Part shown: positions 8,497-17,095 of the stretch, piece after piece
Layout: every line of letters begins with the position of its first letter
How positions within the stretch are numbered: position 1 is the stretch's first letter
NCBI GenBank assembly: GCA_913776825.1
Contig: CAJYPV010000018.1
Coordinates: 458,989-522,988 of the forward strand
Source of the DNA: Burkholderiaceae bacterium
GTDB taxonomy: Bacteria > Pseudomonadota > Gammaproteobacteria > Burkholderiales > Burkholderiaceae_C
DNA length: 64,000 nt
Direction: 5' to 3'
The notes under the pieces: model-generated
Database searches by the model: none
The model's input: only the letters and a program-made list of their open reading frames with translations
Told to the model about the DNA's origin: nothing
Position numbers and translations under genes: made by a program

Positions 8497-10638
8497 ATGA
8501 AGACGTCCGCTGACTCGTCCCGCGTGGCTGGGCGGCAAGACGCCGGGCGCGCCGGTGAGTCGCGTCGTTCTGCCGAGACCGGCCCGGCGGCCCAGGCGGC
8601 TGTCCCGTCATCGGCGGGACCGATTCAGGCGGCGATCGATGCGTCGCCGCGGATGCAGGCGCAGCGCCGGGCGATTGAGGCGGGGTTCGGCACGCTGGGG
8701 ATGCTGGCCGCTGCACCAGCGGAATCGTTCGCCGCGCAGTGCCGACCCGTGACTGCACTTCAGCGTGAGTCGAGAGCGGTCGCGTCGACCTTGAGCCATG
8801 CACCGCCAAATGCCGCCGTGGTGCAACGCGTGATCGTGCGGTCTCCGAAGCCTGGCGTCTATGTGGACGACAGTACGGGGGACGACTATGCGCTCCTCAA
8901 GGTTTCAAGCAACAAGAAGGACCAGCTTTACGCGAAACGCGAGGCGTTGCAGACGATCCGGAACTTGATCTTCGCAGCGTCGTATTTGCCGGTGAATGTC
9001 TCAAACTGGCAATCGGTGACGGATACGTTGGACAGCTGGGAGAAGGGCATCTCAAAGAATGATGCTGCCAGGAAGAAGGTGGATGACGCGTTAGCGGATC
9101 TTGAAGTGGTGTGGGTGTCTGGAGACACCGAGACGGTCTACCGCTTTCCGGAGGTTGCGGCGTCTGTCCGCGACGCTTTGCGGGGGGTCTTCGTCGGGAA
9201 GGGTGATGACTGGGGCCACCTGACCGTCAGCAAGCCCGGCTTTGGCGAGCGCGCCCCCGTCGCTCGCGGCACGGTGACGACGAACCAGACAAATGGCATC
9301 AATAAAGCCAAAGTCAGAGAGTCTCTGGGCCTTCCCGCGAGCGACTGGAATCAGGAGAAGGGACGCTTCAAGCAGGTGGCGTTCAATGGCGTGGCCGATG
9401 GGCCTTATCGGCTCGCGTCAGATGCTGCAGCCGACAAGGTCACGGCGACGGACCAGGCGAATGACTATTTCTACGTGTCTTCCGCCACGCGCACTGGCCA
9501 TACCACCAGCGCTGCCGAAGGCAATTACGTGCTGAAGAACATGTCTTACCGCGCTGTGGTCGACATTCCAGTCAATGATGCGGCGATCGAGGCTTCTTAC
9601 AACGACCTGGTCGTGAACCGCGCTGTGCAGGACTGGAAAAAAGTCGATCGCGTGGGTACACGTGTCGGGACGCAGGCTCAAGCCATGGACGGCTGGAACG
9701 CATTGGGAATGGCCGCGTACGCCAAAAAACGGCATGGCGTGACGTTGGACATCGGCCAGGATTACGAATGGCTGCATATCCGCGGCGTACAGAACGGCGG
9801 CGCCAATGAAATTGCGAACCTGGGCGCAGGAACCTGGATCGCGAACTCAGCCATGATTCCCTTTGAGAACCAGATCCGACAATGGGCCGATCAGAAAGCG
9901 GGTGCCATCGAGGCCCGTTACGAGGCCACCACCCACGGGGTCGACAGCCCGGTGCTGGACACCATCACCATCAAGGTGGCCGCCAGCGACGATCACGCCA
10001 TTGGCCCCATTGCGCGTGACGATCCGCTGACCGTGGTCTTCGACGCGCAAAGCGGCCTTCTGCAGGACACGTTCAGCAACAAGATCAGGATCAAGGGGTA
10101 CCACCAGCAAGCAGGTGGCTTGACCTATCAGCAGGGCGTCAAGGCCGCGGCGGCGGGCAGAGCCGCACTGGCGAATGAACGACACGCTGAAGGGCACCGG
10201 CACTACCTCGAGGGCGCCATGGCGGCACGGGCAAGCCAGCCTGCACCGCTCACCCGGGGTGGTGCCGTCGGCCATGCCGATTACTGGGCAGGCGTCCATG
10301 CCGCCAGTACCGGCGCCAACGCGGCCACCGGTGCGCACGCCGTCGGCCATGCGGACTGGCTGCGCGGCTATGCCGAGGGCCTCGTCGGCCGTCCAGTCAA
10401 TTTTCTTCACAGCGGCGAGCGACTGGGCCATGACGCGGGGATGAACGACTTCCGCCAGAAGCAGTCCAAGACGCGCAAGTTCGACGATGTCGACGAGGAC
10501 CGTGACCACGACGATGACGACGACCCCCCAAAAAGCGATGACGACCTGACGAAGCGCATCAGGCTCGACCGCTCGGTCGCCACGTCATTCAAGAATGGTG
10601 CGCCTGTTCAAGGCGGGACATTCATACCGAACCAGTGA
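8497..10638 (+). CDS. Large effector-like protein with possible His-Me nuclease core
   Basis: This is a 713-residue protein. The ATG at 8497 is the likely start, since frame-open sequence upstream is not protein-like, but it has no clear Shine-Dalgarno. Residues 48-65 carry a motif (DASPRMQAQRR..IEAGFG) shared with the protein at 26575. This is followed by a variable stretch and a VVQR boundary near 109. The middle is unfamiliar until about 424-460, where WLHIRG, GGANEIANL and NSAMIPFE have the order His, Gly-Gly, Asn-Leu, Asn, Glu seen in His-Me finger endonucleases (candidate catalytic His427). The C-terminus has four imperfect GH-x-x-Y/W repeats and an Asp-rich tail. It lies inside the T6SS block and has a less GC-rich codon pattern than its neighbours. 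A secreted toxin is inferred. No immunity gene is obvious. Confidence 0.6.
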   Translation: MKTSADSSRVAGRQDAGRAGESRRSAETGPAAQAAVPSSAGPIQAAIDASPRMQAQRRAIEAGFGTLGMLAAAPAESFAAQCRPVTALQRESRAVASTLSHAPPNAAVVQRVIVRSPKPGVYVDDSTGDDYALLKVSSNKKDQLYAKREALQTIRNLIFAASYLPVNVSNWQSVTDTLDSWEKGISKNDAARKKVDDALADLEVVWVSGDTETVYRFPEVAASVRDALRGVFVGKGDDWGHLTVSKPGFGERAPVARGTVTTNQTNGINKAKVRESLGLPASDWNQEKGRFKQVAFNGVADGPYRLASDAAADKVTATDQANDYFYVSSATRTGHTTSAAEGNYVLKNMSYRAVVDIPVNDAAIEASYNDLVVNRAVQDWKKVDRVGTRVGTQAQAMDGWNALGMAAYAKKRHGVTLDIGQDYEWLHIRGVQNGGANEIANLGAGTWIANSAMIPFENQIRQWADQKAGAIEARYEATTHGVDSPVLDTITIKVAASDDHAIGPIARDDPLTVVFDAQSGLLQDTFSNKIRIKGYHQQAGGLTYQQGVKAAAAGRAALANERHAEGHRHYLEGAMAARASQPAPLTRGGAVGHADYWAGVHAASTGANAATGAHAVGHADWLRGYAEGLVGRPVNFLHSGERLGHDAGMNDFRQKQSKTRKFDDVDEDRDHDDDDDPPKSDDDLTKRIRLDRSVATSFKNGAPVQGGTFIPNQ

Positions 10639-10663
10639 TGCACGCGAGCGGGCAGATGAGTTC

Positions 10664-11203
10664 TCAGAATCCGCCCACGCCTGTCGATGTCGACCCGGAT
10701 TCCCGTCGCTCCCGCCGATAGTCCCACGGTGCCACCGGCGCCGCCTCGCTCCACAAACCACGCCGCGCCTGCCGCGCCACGACTTCCGCATCGGCATAGA
10801 TCGCCCGATCCGGTGCCGCCTGCTGACGCTGATAGGCCTTGTAATGCCAGGCCAGCCCGCTGCGGATCTGTGCGAGCCCGGCATCCTCGCCCTGGACCAT
10901 CACCTTGCCCACGATGCGCCCATAGCGGTCCTGCGTCGACCATTCCACCGTCACCTGCTTGCGGAACACCAGCGCCGACAGGTTCTGCCGCGCGCGCTCG
11001 CCAAACGGCTGGCGCTTCTCCGGCGCATCGATGCCGGCCAGCCGGATCTTGTGGGTGGTCCTGCCGGCATCCAGCACCGTGACCGTGTCGCCATCCGACA
11101 GCGCCACCACCTCGCCGCGCAGGACGGCGGCGGACACGAGGCCCGACCCGCAGCCGAGTGCCACCACGGCCAGATGAGCGCTCCACAGCGACCGGCGGAA
11201 CAC
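10664..11203 (-). CDS. Exported thermonuclease-like (SNase) protein
   Basis: The protein has the staphylococcal-nuclease fold: an OB-barrel start (GEVVALSDGDTVTVLD), the hallmark IRLAGIDAPEKRQPFGERAR, then DRYGRIVGKV and a C-terminal helix. These include the catalytic Arg/Glu-type positions of the family. The hydrophobic N-terminus (HLAVVALGCGSGLVSA) looks like a signal peptide, so it probably cuts nucleic acid outside the cytoplasm. The start is uncertain. A GTG at 11203 gives a compact signal peptide, while a TTG at 11290 would add 29 unusual residues and run through two copies of a direct repeat. It sits between the effector-like gene and tagF, facing the former. Confidence 0.8.
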   Translation of the reverse strand: MFRRSLWSAHLAVVALGCGSGLVSAAVLRGEVVALSDGDTVTVLDAGRTTHKIRLAGIDAPEKRQPFGERARQNLSALVFRKQVTVEWSTQDRYGRIVGKVMVQGEDAGLAQIRSGLAWHYKAYQRQQAAPDRAIYADAEVVARQARRGLWSEAAPVAPWDYRRERRESGSTSTGVGGF

Positions 11204-11214
11204 CGATCTTGGTA

Positions 11215-11313
11215 CTGACTTGAAGAGGGAAGAAAAACCGGCGGGCGCTGACTTGAACGACAGGCCAAGAGGCAGAGAGAGGCTGAGCAATTCCAGTGAC
11301 GATCTGACTTGAA
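11215..11313. repeat. Three direct copies of CTGACTTGAA
   Basis: The identical 10-mer occurs at 11215-11224, 11248-11257 and 11304-11313, always in the same orientation and spaced 33 and 56 bases apart. The copies lie just upstream of the preferred start of the thermonuclease gene. They may be repeated regulator sites in its promoter or leader. Confidence 0.5.
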
Positions 11314-11382
11314 CGTCGCGAACTGTAGCGGCGGTCAGTCAGTCGATCGGCCGGTGATCGCCCGGATCACGTCGGCCAGCGC

Positions 11383-12096
11383 TCAAACCGCGCGGCCCGC
11401 CTTCAGCAGGGTGGCAAACACATCCACCAACGGCAGACCCGGGCCCCACTGGATCTGGGCCGGCGCGGAAGGTGAGGGGGGCGCCGACCAGAGGGTGCAG
11501 CCGGCCAGCCGCTCCAGCAGCTCGCCGGCCGCCAGCATCGTCATCGAGGTCGCGAGCGAGGTCGCCGGCACCTGGAAGCTTTGCCACCGATTGGCAGCGT
11601 CCGGCACCGGAATGGCGCCCGCGCCGCTGGCCGGCCAGGCGGGCGCGGCCTCCAGCAATTGCTCGAAGCTCTCGACCGTGGCGCCGTCTTCCAGCGTGTG
11701 CAGCGCGGCCCGCGCGAGCACATTCGTCCATCGATCCAGATGCTCCAGCCCCTGACGGTCCACCGGCGGCTGCGCACGGGGCTGGGCGATCACCAGCGGG
11801 AAATAGCGGCCGACGTTGTCGCAGCTGGGCATCAGCACGCCGAACCACCACTTCATGTCGACCACGCCCGGCGCCCAGGCGAAACGCAGCACCGGCGCGG
11901 TCAGGTAGAGGTCCAGCCACTGCGGACCGAGCGCCAGCGGAATGTCGCGCATCAGTCCGGCCAGCCAGGGATCGCATTGGCGCACCCAATGGGCCGGCAG
12001 CCGGCGCTGGGCGAAATCGCCCAGGGCGGACAGCTTGCCGTACCAGCCGGGCGCGTCCGCCTGGCCCGGCACGGAATCAGAGGCGGTGGAAACCAT
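11383..12096 (-). CDS. tagF: Type VI secretion-associated protein TagF
   Basis: This is a 237-residue protein of the TagF family. Recognisable stretches are PGWYGKLSALGDFAQRRLP at the N-terminus, FAWAPGVVDMKWWFGVLMPS, and DNVGRYFPLVI. TagF is a cytoplasmic negative regulator of T6SS assembly that acts after translation, in some species through the FHA pathway. Here it is the last gene of the tssJ-tssK-tssL-tssM-tagF transcript, starting 9 bases after the tssM stop. Its presence with tagH and pppA indicates both threonine-phosphorylation and TagF layers of control. Confidence 0.9.
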   Translation of the reverse strand: MVSTASDSVPGQADAPGWYGKLSALGDFAQRRLPAHWVRQCDPWLAGLMRDIPLALGPQWLDLYLTAPVLRFAWAPGVVDMKWWFGVLMPSCDNVGRYFPLVIAQPRAQPPVDRQGLEHLDRWTNVLARAALHTLEDGATVESFEQLLEAAPAWPASGAGAIPVPDAANRWQSFQVPATSLATSMTMLAAGELLERLAGCTLWSAPPSPSAPAQIQWGPGLPLVDVFATLLKAGRAV

Positions 12097-12105
12097 CGTG
12101 CGCGG

Positions 12106-15100
12106 TCACAGGCTGTTGGGGCAGGAGAACTGGGTCAGCTCCGGCAGACGGAACGGATTGCGCACGCTGCTGGCAGTGACCTCGAACACGGCCTTGCGGC
12201 CATCCACATCGAAGGTCACGCGGAAGCGCTCCGGCGCATTCGTGCTTTCCATCTTCACGCGGTCGAACAGGCGGAACAAGGCCCAGGGACCATCGTTGAC
12301 CATGCCCGACGAGCCATTCGCGCTGGCCGGGCTGACCTGCACCCGCACCTGCGAGCTGCCGCGCGGACCCGGCCATTGCACCGACATCGGAATTTGCGGC
12401 CCATGCGCATAACGGACGATCTGGCCATCCACATCCAGGATGAATTGCTGGATGGTGGTGTCCATCTCCACCGGCTTGAAATCCAGCCGCAGCGACGGCG
12501 AGCCGCCGCTGGGGAAGAAGGTCTCGCGGATCACCGCCGCCCGCTGGAACTGCGGCAGCGTGCCGGCGTCCGCGCCCAGCGGCGTGCCTTCCACCGCCCG
12601 GAACTTCCACGGGCGGGTGGTGGTGTCGACATACGGCGCCAGCTTCTGCTGGAACAGCTGATCGATCTTGCCGTTGGGACCGAACAGCATCGCGAAGTCC
12701 GCCTGCGTGGCGTCCCGCGACGAATTGCGGTCGAGCGGATAACGCCCGGCAACGGCCTGCTGGCAGAACTCGCCGACTTGCGAGCGCACCTCCTGGCCCA
12801 GCGTCTGACGCATCGCGCCCTGCGACACCCGCGAGCTGCTGTTGGACAGGTCATCCAGCATGGTGCGCAAGGGCAGCGGCATGCGGGCGGCCTCGGCCTT
12901 CAACCGATTCGGCACCGGCGAGGGCGGCGGTGCGGAGCCGCCCTTCAGCGCGGTTTCCGCCGCATTCAGCATCAGGTTGGCCTCGCCGATCAGCGACAGC
13001 GTGTCATCCAGCGGCGACTTGCCACCGCCCGGCGGCGGCGTGACCAACTGGCGCAAACCGACGAAGCGGTCATCCACGATCGCTTCCAGCCGCTGCGCAT
13101 TGGCCGCGTTCGGATCCGGATTGCCCGGCTTGCCGGCAAACACATTGGCGATCTTGTCGCGCGATTGCTGCAGCAGGTCACCGGCCCGTTGCTGTGCCTG
13201 CTCGATCGCATTGCCGCCACTGGCCAGCGTGGTCTCGCGCGAGATGGCTTTCAGCAGCGGCGGCAGCGGGCTGTCCGGCGCGGACAGCAGCCGCGAGCGC
13301 TCCACCGATTGCGTCACCGAGGTCATTGGCAGCAGCCGCACATCGTTCAGGAAGCCTTCCCAGGTCGAGGCGTAATCGGTCAGGTACAGCCGACGCACCT
13401 CATCCACCAGCGGCCCGTTGGCGCGCACCAGCGAGGCCGCGTCCTTCGGCGCATCCTGCACGCCCAGCACCCAGGATTGCTCCGAAGCCAGCTGCTCCGC
13501 CGCCTGGCCCACCTTGGGCTGGAAGCCGCGCAGATAGCCATCCCGCGAATACAGCCCGGGCACGCCGGAGGTGAGCGGCGCGCCGCTGGCGCGGGTGAAG
13601 ACCAGCGCCGCGTTGTGGCCGGCGGCGCGGCTGATGGTGAACTCCGGGAAGTCGCTGCCCAGGCCCTGCGCCTTCAACCGGTTGTAGACGCGCTGCGGCA
13701 GCGGCAGGGTGGCCAATTGATTGCGGGTGGCCTTGAGCAGCGCCTCGTCCTGCGGCAGCGGCGACGCGACGCCGCCCTGCGCCAGCAAGGCGTCCAGATG
13801 CTGGCTCAGCGCGGCGCGCTGCTCCGGCGTCAGCTCACGGCGGGAGACTTCCCAATCCGTCTGCACATGCTGCTTCAGCGCGTCCGCATCGAAGTGCGCC
13901 GGGTCATGCAGCATGACGTAGGCCTTCAGCGCTTCATACAGCGTCTCCGGCGTCTGCGTGCCCTGGCGCAGTTGCTCTTCCAGCCGCAGCATCAAGCGCG
14001 GCAGCAAGGCATCGGCCAGCATGCGTTGGTAAGCGGCACGGGCCGCGCTGTCGAGCTTCTTGCCCTGGAACAGGCCCATGCGCAGCGACCACGGCGTCTC
14101 GCCGCCGACGCTGGCCAAGGCGCGGGTCGCTTCCAGCGCTGGAGCGATCGGCAGGATGTCCGGCGTGGCCCGATTCGGCGTGGACTGCAGCAGCTCGCGC
14201 ACCTGTTCGGTCCGGGCCGACACATCGGCCACATAGCGGCGGTTGTTGACGTAACTCAGCGTCCAGGCGGAGATCAATCCCAGCCCGATCACCCCCACCG
14301 CCGCATAACCGGCGATCGCCAGGCCATTGCGCTGACGCTCCCAGCGGCGGTTGGTGCCGCCCAGACCGGCTTCGGCGAAGACGACTTCGCTCAGCAGGCG
14401 GTTCAGGAAGTAGCTGCGGCCACTGGACTGATTGGGCGCCAGTACCGCGTTCTCGAGTCGATAGCTGCGGGCCACCGAGCCCAGCACCCGGTCGATCGGC
14501 GTGCCTTCCTGCGTGCCGCTGACGAAGTAGACGCCGCGCAGCAGCGGCTGCGCTTCATACGGGGAGGGTGCGAACACGCCTTCCAGGAACTCGGCCAGCA
14601 CCTGACGCAGGCTGGCGAACTGGGCCGGGAAACCATAGATGCGGGCACGGCGCTGGGCATCGCGCTCCGCCTGCAGCCGGTCGATCAGGCCGTCCAGCAG
14701 CCGCTGGGCCAGGGCATCGAATTCACCGCTGAAGCCGGCCAGCGGCTCCTGGGTCTCGCGCTTGAAGGTGAAGCCCCAGGGCGCGGCGCGCTGGTCCTTG
14801 TCCACCGTGGCGAAGTAGTCCATGAAGCCGGCCAGCAGGTCGACCTTGGTCACCAGCAGATAGATCGGGAAACGGATGTCCAGATCCTTGTGCAGCTCCT
14901 GCACCCGGGCGCGCACCGTGGCGGCATGCTGGGCGCGTTCGGCCGGCGTGCGCGCCAGCAGGTCGGAGACCGACACCGTCACCAGCGCGCCATTGAGCGG
15001 CTGACGCGGCCGCGAACGGCGCAGCATCTGCAGGAAGCCGCTCCAGGTCGCCTTGTCGTTGCCCGGGTCGCTGTCCTGGGTGGTGAAGCGGCCGGCGGTG

Positions 15101-15675
15101 TCGATCAGCACCGCCTGGTCGGTGAACCACCAGTCGCAATGACGGGTGCCGCCGACGCCGCGGATCGCGACATCGCCCATCTGATCCGCCAGCGGGAATT
15201 GCAGGCCGCTGTGGCGCAACGCGGTGGTCTTGCCCGAGCCGGGCGCGCCGATGATCAGGTACCAGGGCAGTTCATAGAGATATCGGCCGCCGAGTCGCGC
15301 CGCCAGGCCCTTGACCTTGCCGCTGGCGCCGAAGCGGGCGCGCTGCAGGGTCAGCATGGCCTGCTGGAAGCGCTCGCGCACCGCGATCATGTCGGGGCTT
15401 TCGCGCTCGGCAGCATCACCGGCCGGGGCCTGGATCAGCTGGTTCACCACGGCGGCATTGCCGCGCTGGGCGCGCCAGCGGCTCCAGGCCACCAGGCCGG
15501 CCACGATCAGGAACAGCACGCCGATGGTGATCCAGCGCGAGGCCTCGGTCTCCAGCGGACGACGCTCGCCGATGGCGACCAGCGGCCCGACGATCCAGAT
15601 CACCAGCGCGACGGCCAGAAACAGGACCGCCAGCAGCACCCACCGGTTGAAGATCCAACCCAGAATCCGCTTCAT
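12106..15675 (-). CDS. tssM: T6SS membrane complex protein TssM (IcmF family)
   Basis: This is a 1189-residue inner-membrane protein of normal length for the family. Two membrane segments lie near the N-terminus (about 12-35 and 50-66) and a third near 440-462 (IAGYAAVGVIGLGLISAWTL). The cytoplasmic domain between them holds a Walker A motif GAPGSGKT at 143-150, so the ATP/GTP-binding version is intact. The large C-terminal part is periplasmic and ends in a beta-rich domain that contacts TssJ. TssM joins TssL and TssJ into the envelope-spanning channel that docks the baseplate. The gene overlaps tssL by 4 bases. Confidence 0.96.
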   Translation of the reverse strand: MKRILGWIFNRWVLLAVLFLAVALVIWIVGPLVAIGERRPLETEASRWITIGVLFLIVAGLVAWSRWRAQRGNAAVVNQLIQAPAGDAAERESPDMIAVRERFQQAMLTLQRARFGASGKVKGLAARLGGRYLYELPWYLIIGAPGSGKTTALRHSGLQFPLADQMGDVAIRGVGGTRHCDWWFTDQAVLIDTAGRFTTQDSDPGNDKATWSGFLQMLRRSRPRQPLNGALVTVSVSDLLARTPAERAQHAATVRARVQELHKDLDIRFPIYLLVTKVDLLAGFMDYFATVDKDQRAAPWGFTFKRETQEPLAGFSGEFDALAQRLLDGLIDRLQAERDAQRRARIYGFPAQFASLRQVLAEFLEGVFAPSPYEAQPLLRGVYFVSGTQEGTPIDRVLGSVARSYRLENAVLAPNQSSGRSYFLNRLLSEVVFAEAGLGGTNRRWERQRNGLAIAGYAAVGVIGLGLISAWTLSYVNNRRYVADVSARTEQVRELLQSTPNRATPDILPIAPALEATRALASVGGETPWSLRMGLFQGKKLDSAARAAYQRMLADALLPRLMLRLEEQLRQGTQTPETLYEALKAYVMLHDPAHFDADALKQHVQTDWEVSRRELTPEQRAALSQHLDALLAQGGVASPLPQDEALLKATRNQLATLPLPQRVYNRLKAQGLGSDFPEFTISRAAGHNAALVFTRASGAPLTSGVPGLYSRDGYLRGFQPKVGQAAEQLASEQSWVLGVQDAPKDAASLVRANGPLVDEVRRLYLTDYASTWEGFLNDVRLLPMTSVTQSVERSRLLSAPDSPLPPLLKAISRETTLASGGNAIEQAQQRAGDLLQQSRDKIANVFAGKPGNPDPNAANAQRLEAIVDDRFVGLRQLVTPPPGGGKSPLDDTLSLIGEANLMLNAAETALKGGSAPPPSPVPNRLKAEAARMPLPLRTMLDDLSNSSSRVSQGAMRQTLGQEVRSQVGEFCQQAVAGRYPLDRNSSRDATQADFAMLFGPNGKIDQLFQQKLAPYVDTTTRPWKFRAVEGTPLGADAGTLPQFQRAAVIRETFFPSGGSPSLRLDFKPVEMDTTIQQFILDVDGQIVRYAHGPQIPMSVQWPGPRGSSQVRVQVSPASANGSSGMVNDGPWALFRLFDRVKMESTNAPERFRVTFDVDGRKAVFEVTASSVRNPFRLPELTQFSCPNSL

Positions 15676-17006
15676 CGTGCCGCTCCGCTGGCCGAGCTCG
15701 ACGCACCCGCATCGGGTCGGCCCATGATCATCAGACTGATTTCGACGCGCCGGTTCAAGGCGCGGTTGGCCGGGCTGTCGTTGGGCGCCAGCGGCTCGCC
15801 ATCGGCGCGGCCTTCCGAACGCACCCGTTCCGGCGCGACCTGATGCGCCACCAGCAGCTCACGCACCGTGTGGGCCCGTTCTTCCGACAGATGCCAGTTG
15901 GACGGGAAACGGGCGGTGCGGATCGGTGTGTTGTCGCTGTGGCCGGTCACGATCACCGTGCCCTGGACCTGCGACAGCGCTTCGGCGATGCGCACCATCA
16001 GCGGCTCGCGTTCCGGCGCGAGCGCCGCGCTGGCTGGCGCGAACAGGCCGTCGCCGCGCAGGGTGACGACGCTGCGATCGACTTCATCCCGCACCGTCAC
16101 CAGACCGGCCTTGATGTCCGACTGCAGGAACTGCGCCAGACGCGGCTTGGCCGCCGGCGGCGGTGGCGCCACGACCGGCGGCGTCAGGCGCAGCGACTGG
16201 ATCTGGCCGAACACCGGATCGGAACGCTCCGCCAGCGACAGCGTGAAGAACAGATAGATCGCCGCCAGCACCAGCGTGGTGACCGCGGCGGTCGCGGCCA
16301 GCGGCAGCCAGCCGATGTGGCGGCGCTGCTTGAGCGCTTCCACCTGCCAGTGCTGGGCGAGCGCGGGCGCGTAATCGCCGCGCTGTTGCTTGAGGATCTG
16401 CGCCAGCCGGTCGCGCACCGCTTCCAGTTGGGCGCGGCCGTTGTCGATGACGCGGTAGCGGCCTTCGAAGCCCAGCGTCAGCGCGGCATAGATCAGTTCC
16501 AGCAGATCGCGGTTGGCATCGGGCTTTTCCGCCAGACGGGCCATCAGCTGGAAGACCTTCTCGCCGCCCCAGGTCTCGTTGTGGAACATCGACAGCAGGC
16601 TGTGGCGGGCCCACACGCCGGAGCCGCCCCAGGGTGTGTCGGCGGCGGCCTCGTCGATCATGGTGCACAGCACATAGCGGGTCGCCATGATGCGCTCGGG
16701 CGGGATGCCGGCGTTGGTCGCCTGCGTGGCGAAATCGCGCACGCCTTGGGCCAGCTGATTGCGCAGCGCGGCCGGATCGTCCACGCGCCGGGTGCCGCGC
16801 AGTTGCGGCACCAGCAGCAGCAGGCGGTTGGCCAGCGAGAGCAGGGGATTCAGGCCTTGCGCCGCTTCGCCCGACTCCGGGTCGGCCGGCGAGTCGCCGC
16901 CGGGCTGCGGACGCGGGGGCGTCCCGGCACCACCGGGGCGAGGCTTGATGAAGGTGCGCTGGTCGTCGAAGCCCGCGAAGGGGTCATTGAGCGCGGAGGG
17001 GTCCAT
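15672..17006 (-). CDS. tssL: T6SS membrane complex protein TssL with C-terminal OmpA domain
   Basis: This is a 444-residue protein. The N-terminal DotU-type cytoplasmic domain spans about 50-225 (ANRLLLLVPQLRGT, EAAADTPWGG, HNETWGGEKVF). One membrane helix lies at about 236-257. The C-terminus (about 300-435) is an OmpA-like peptidoglycan-binding domain with VTGHSDNTPI and NRALNRRVEI. The fused OmpA part makes this the evolved form of TssL that anchors the complex to the cell wall without a separate TagL. GGGAG sits upstream of the ATG. It is separated from tssK by 89 bases. Confidence 0.95.
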   Translation of the reverse strand: MDPSALNDPFAGFDDQRTFIKPRPGGAGTPPRPQPGGDSPADPESGEAAQGLNPLLSLANRLLLLVPQLRGTRRVDDPAALRNQLAQGVRDFATQATNAGIPPERIMATRYVLCTMIDEAAADTPWGGSGVWARHSLLSMFHNETWGGEKVFQLMARLAEKPDANRDLLELIYAALTLGFEGRYRVIDNGRAQLEAVRDRLAQILKQQRGDYAPALAQHWQVEALKQRRHIGWLPLAATAAVTTLVLAAIYLFFTLSLAERSDPVFGQIQSLRLTPPVVAPPPPAAKPRLAQFLQSDIKAGLVTVRDEVDRSVVTLRGDGLFAPASAALAPEREPLMVRIAEALSQVQGTVIVTGHSDNTPIRTARFPSNWHLSEERAHTVRELLVAHQVAPERVRSEGRADGEPLAPNDSPANRALNRRVEISLMIMGRPDAGASSSASGAAR

Positions 17007-17095
17007 GCCGGCTCCCGAGGGTTACTGTCGAATCGTTCGAGGGAACAGCCGGGCGGCGGTGACCGTGGGTCCCGCGCCGGCCTTCAAATGCATTG

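Noticed and set aside
11581..15843. 1420-codon open frame on the plus strand
   Set aside because: It lies opposite the clear tssM and tssL genes. Composition (His/Arg/Gln-rich) is that of antisense reading of high-GC coding DNA.
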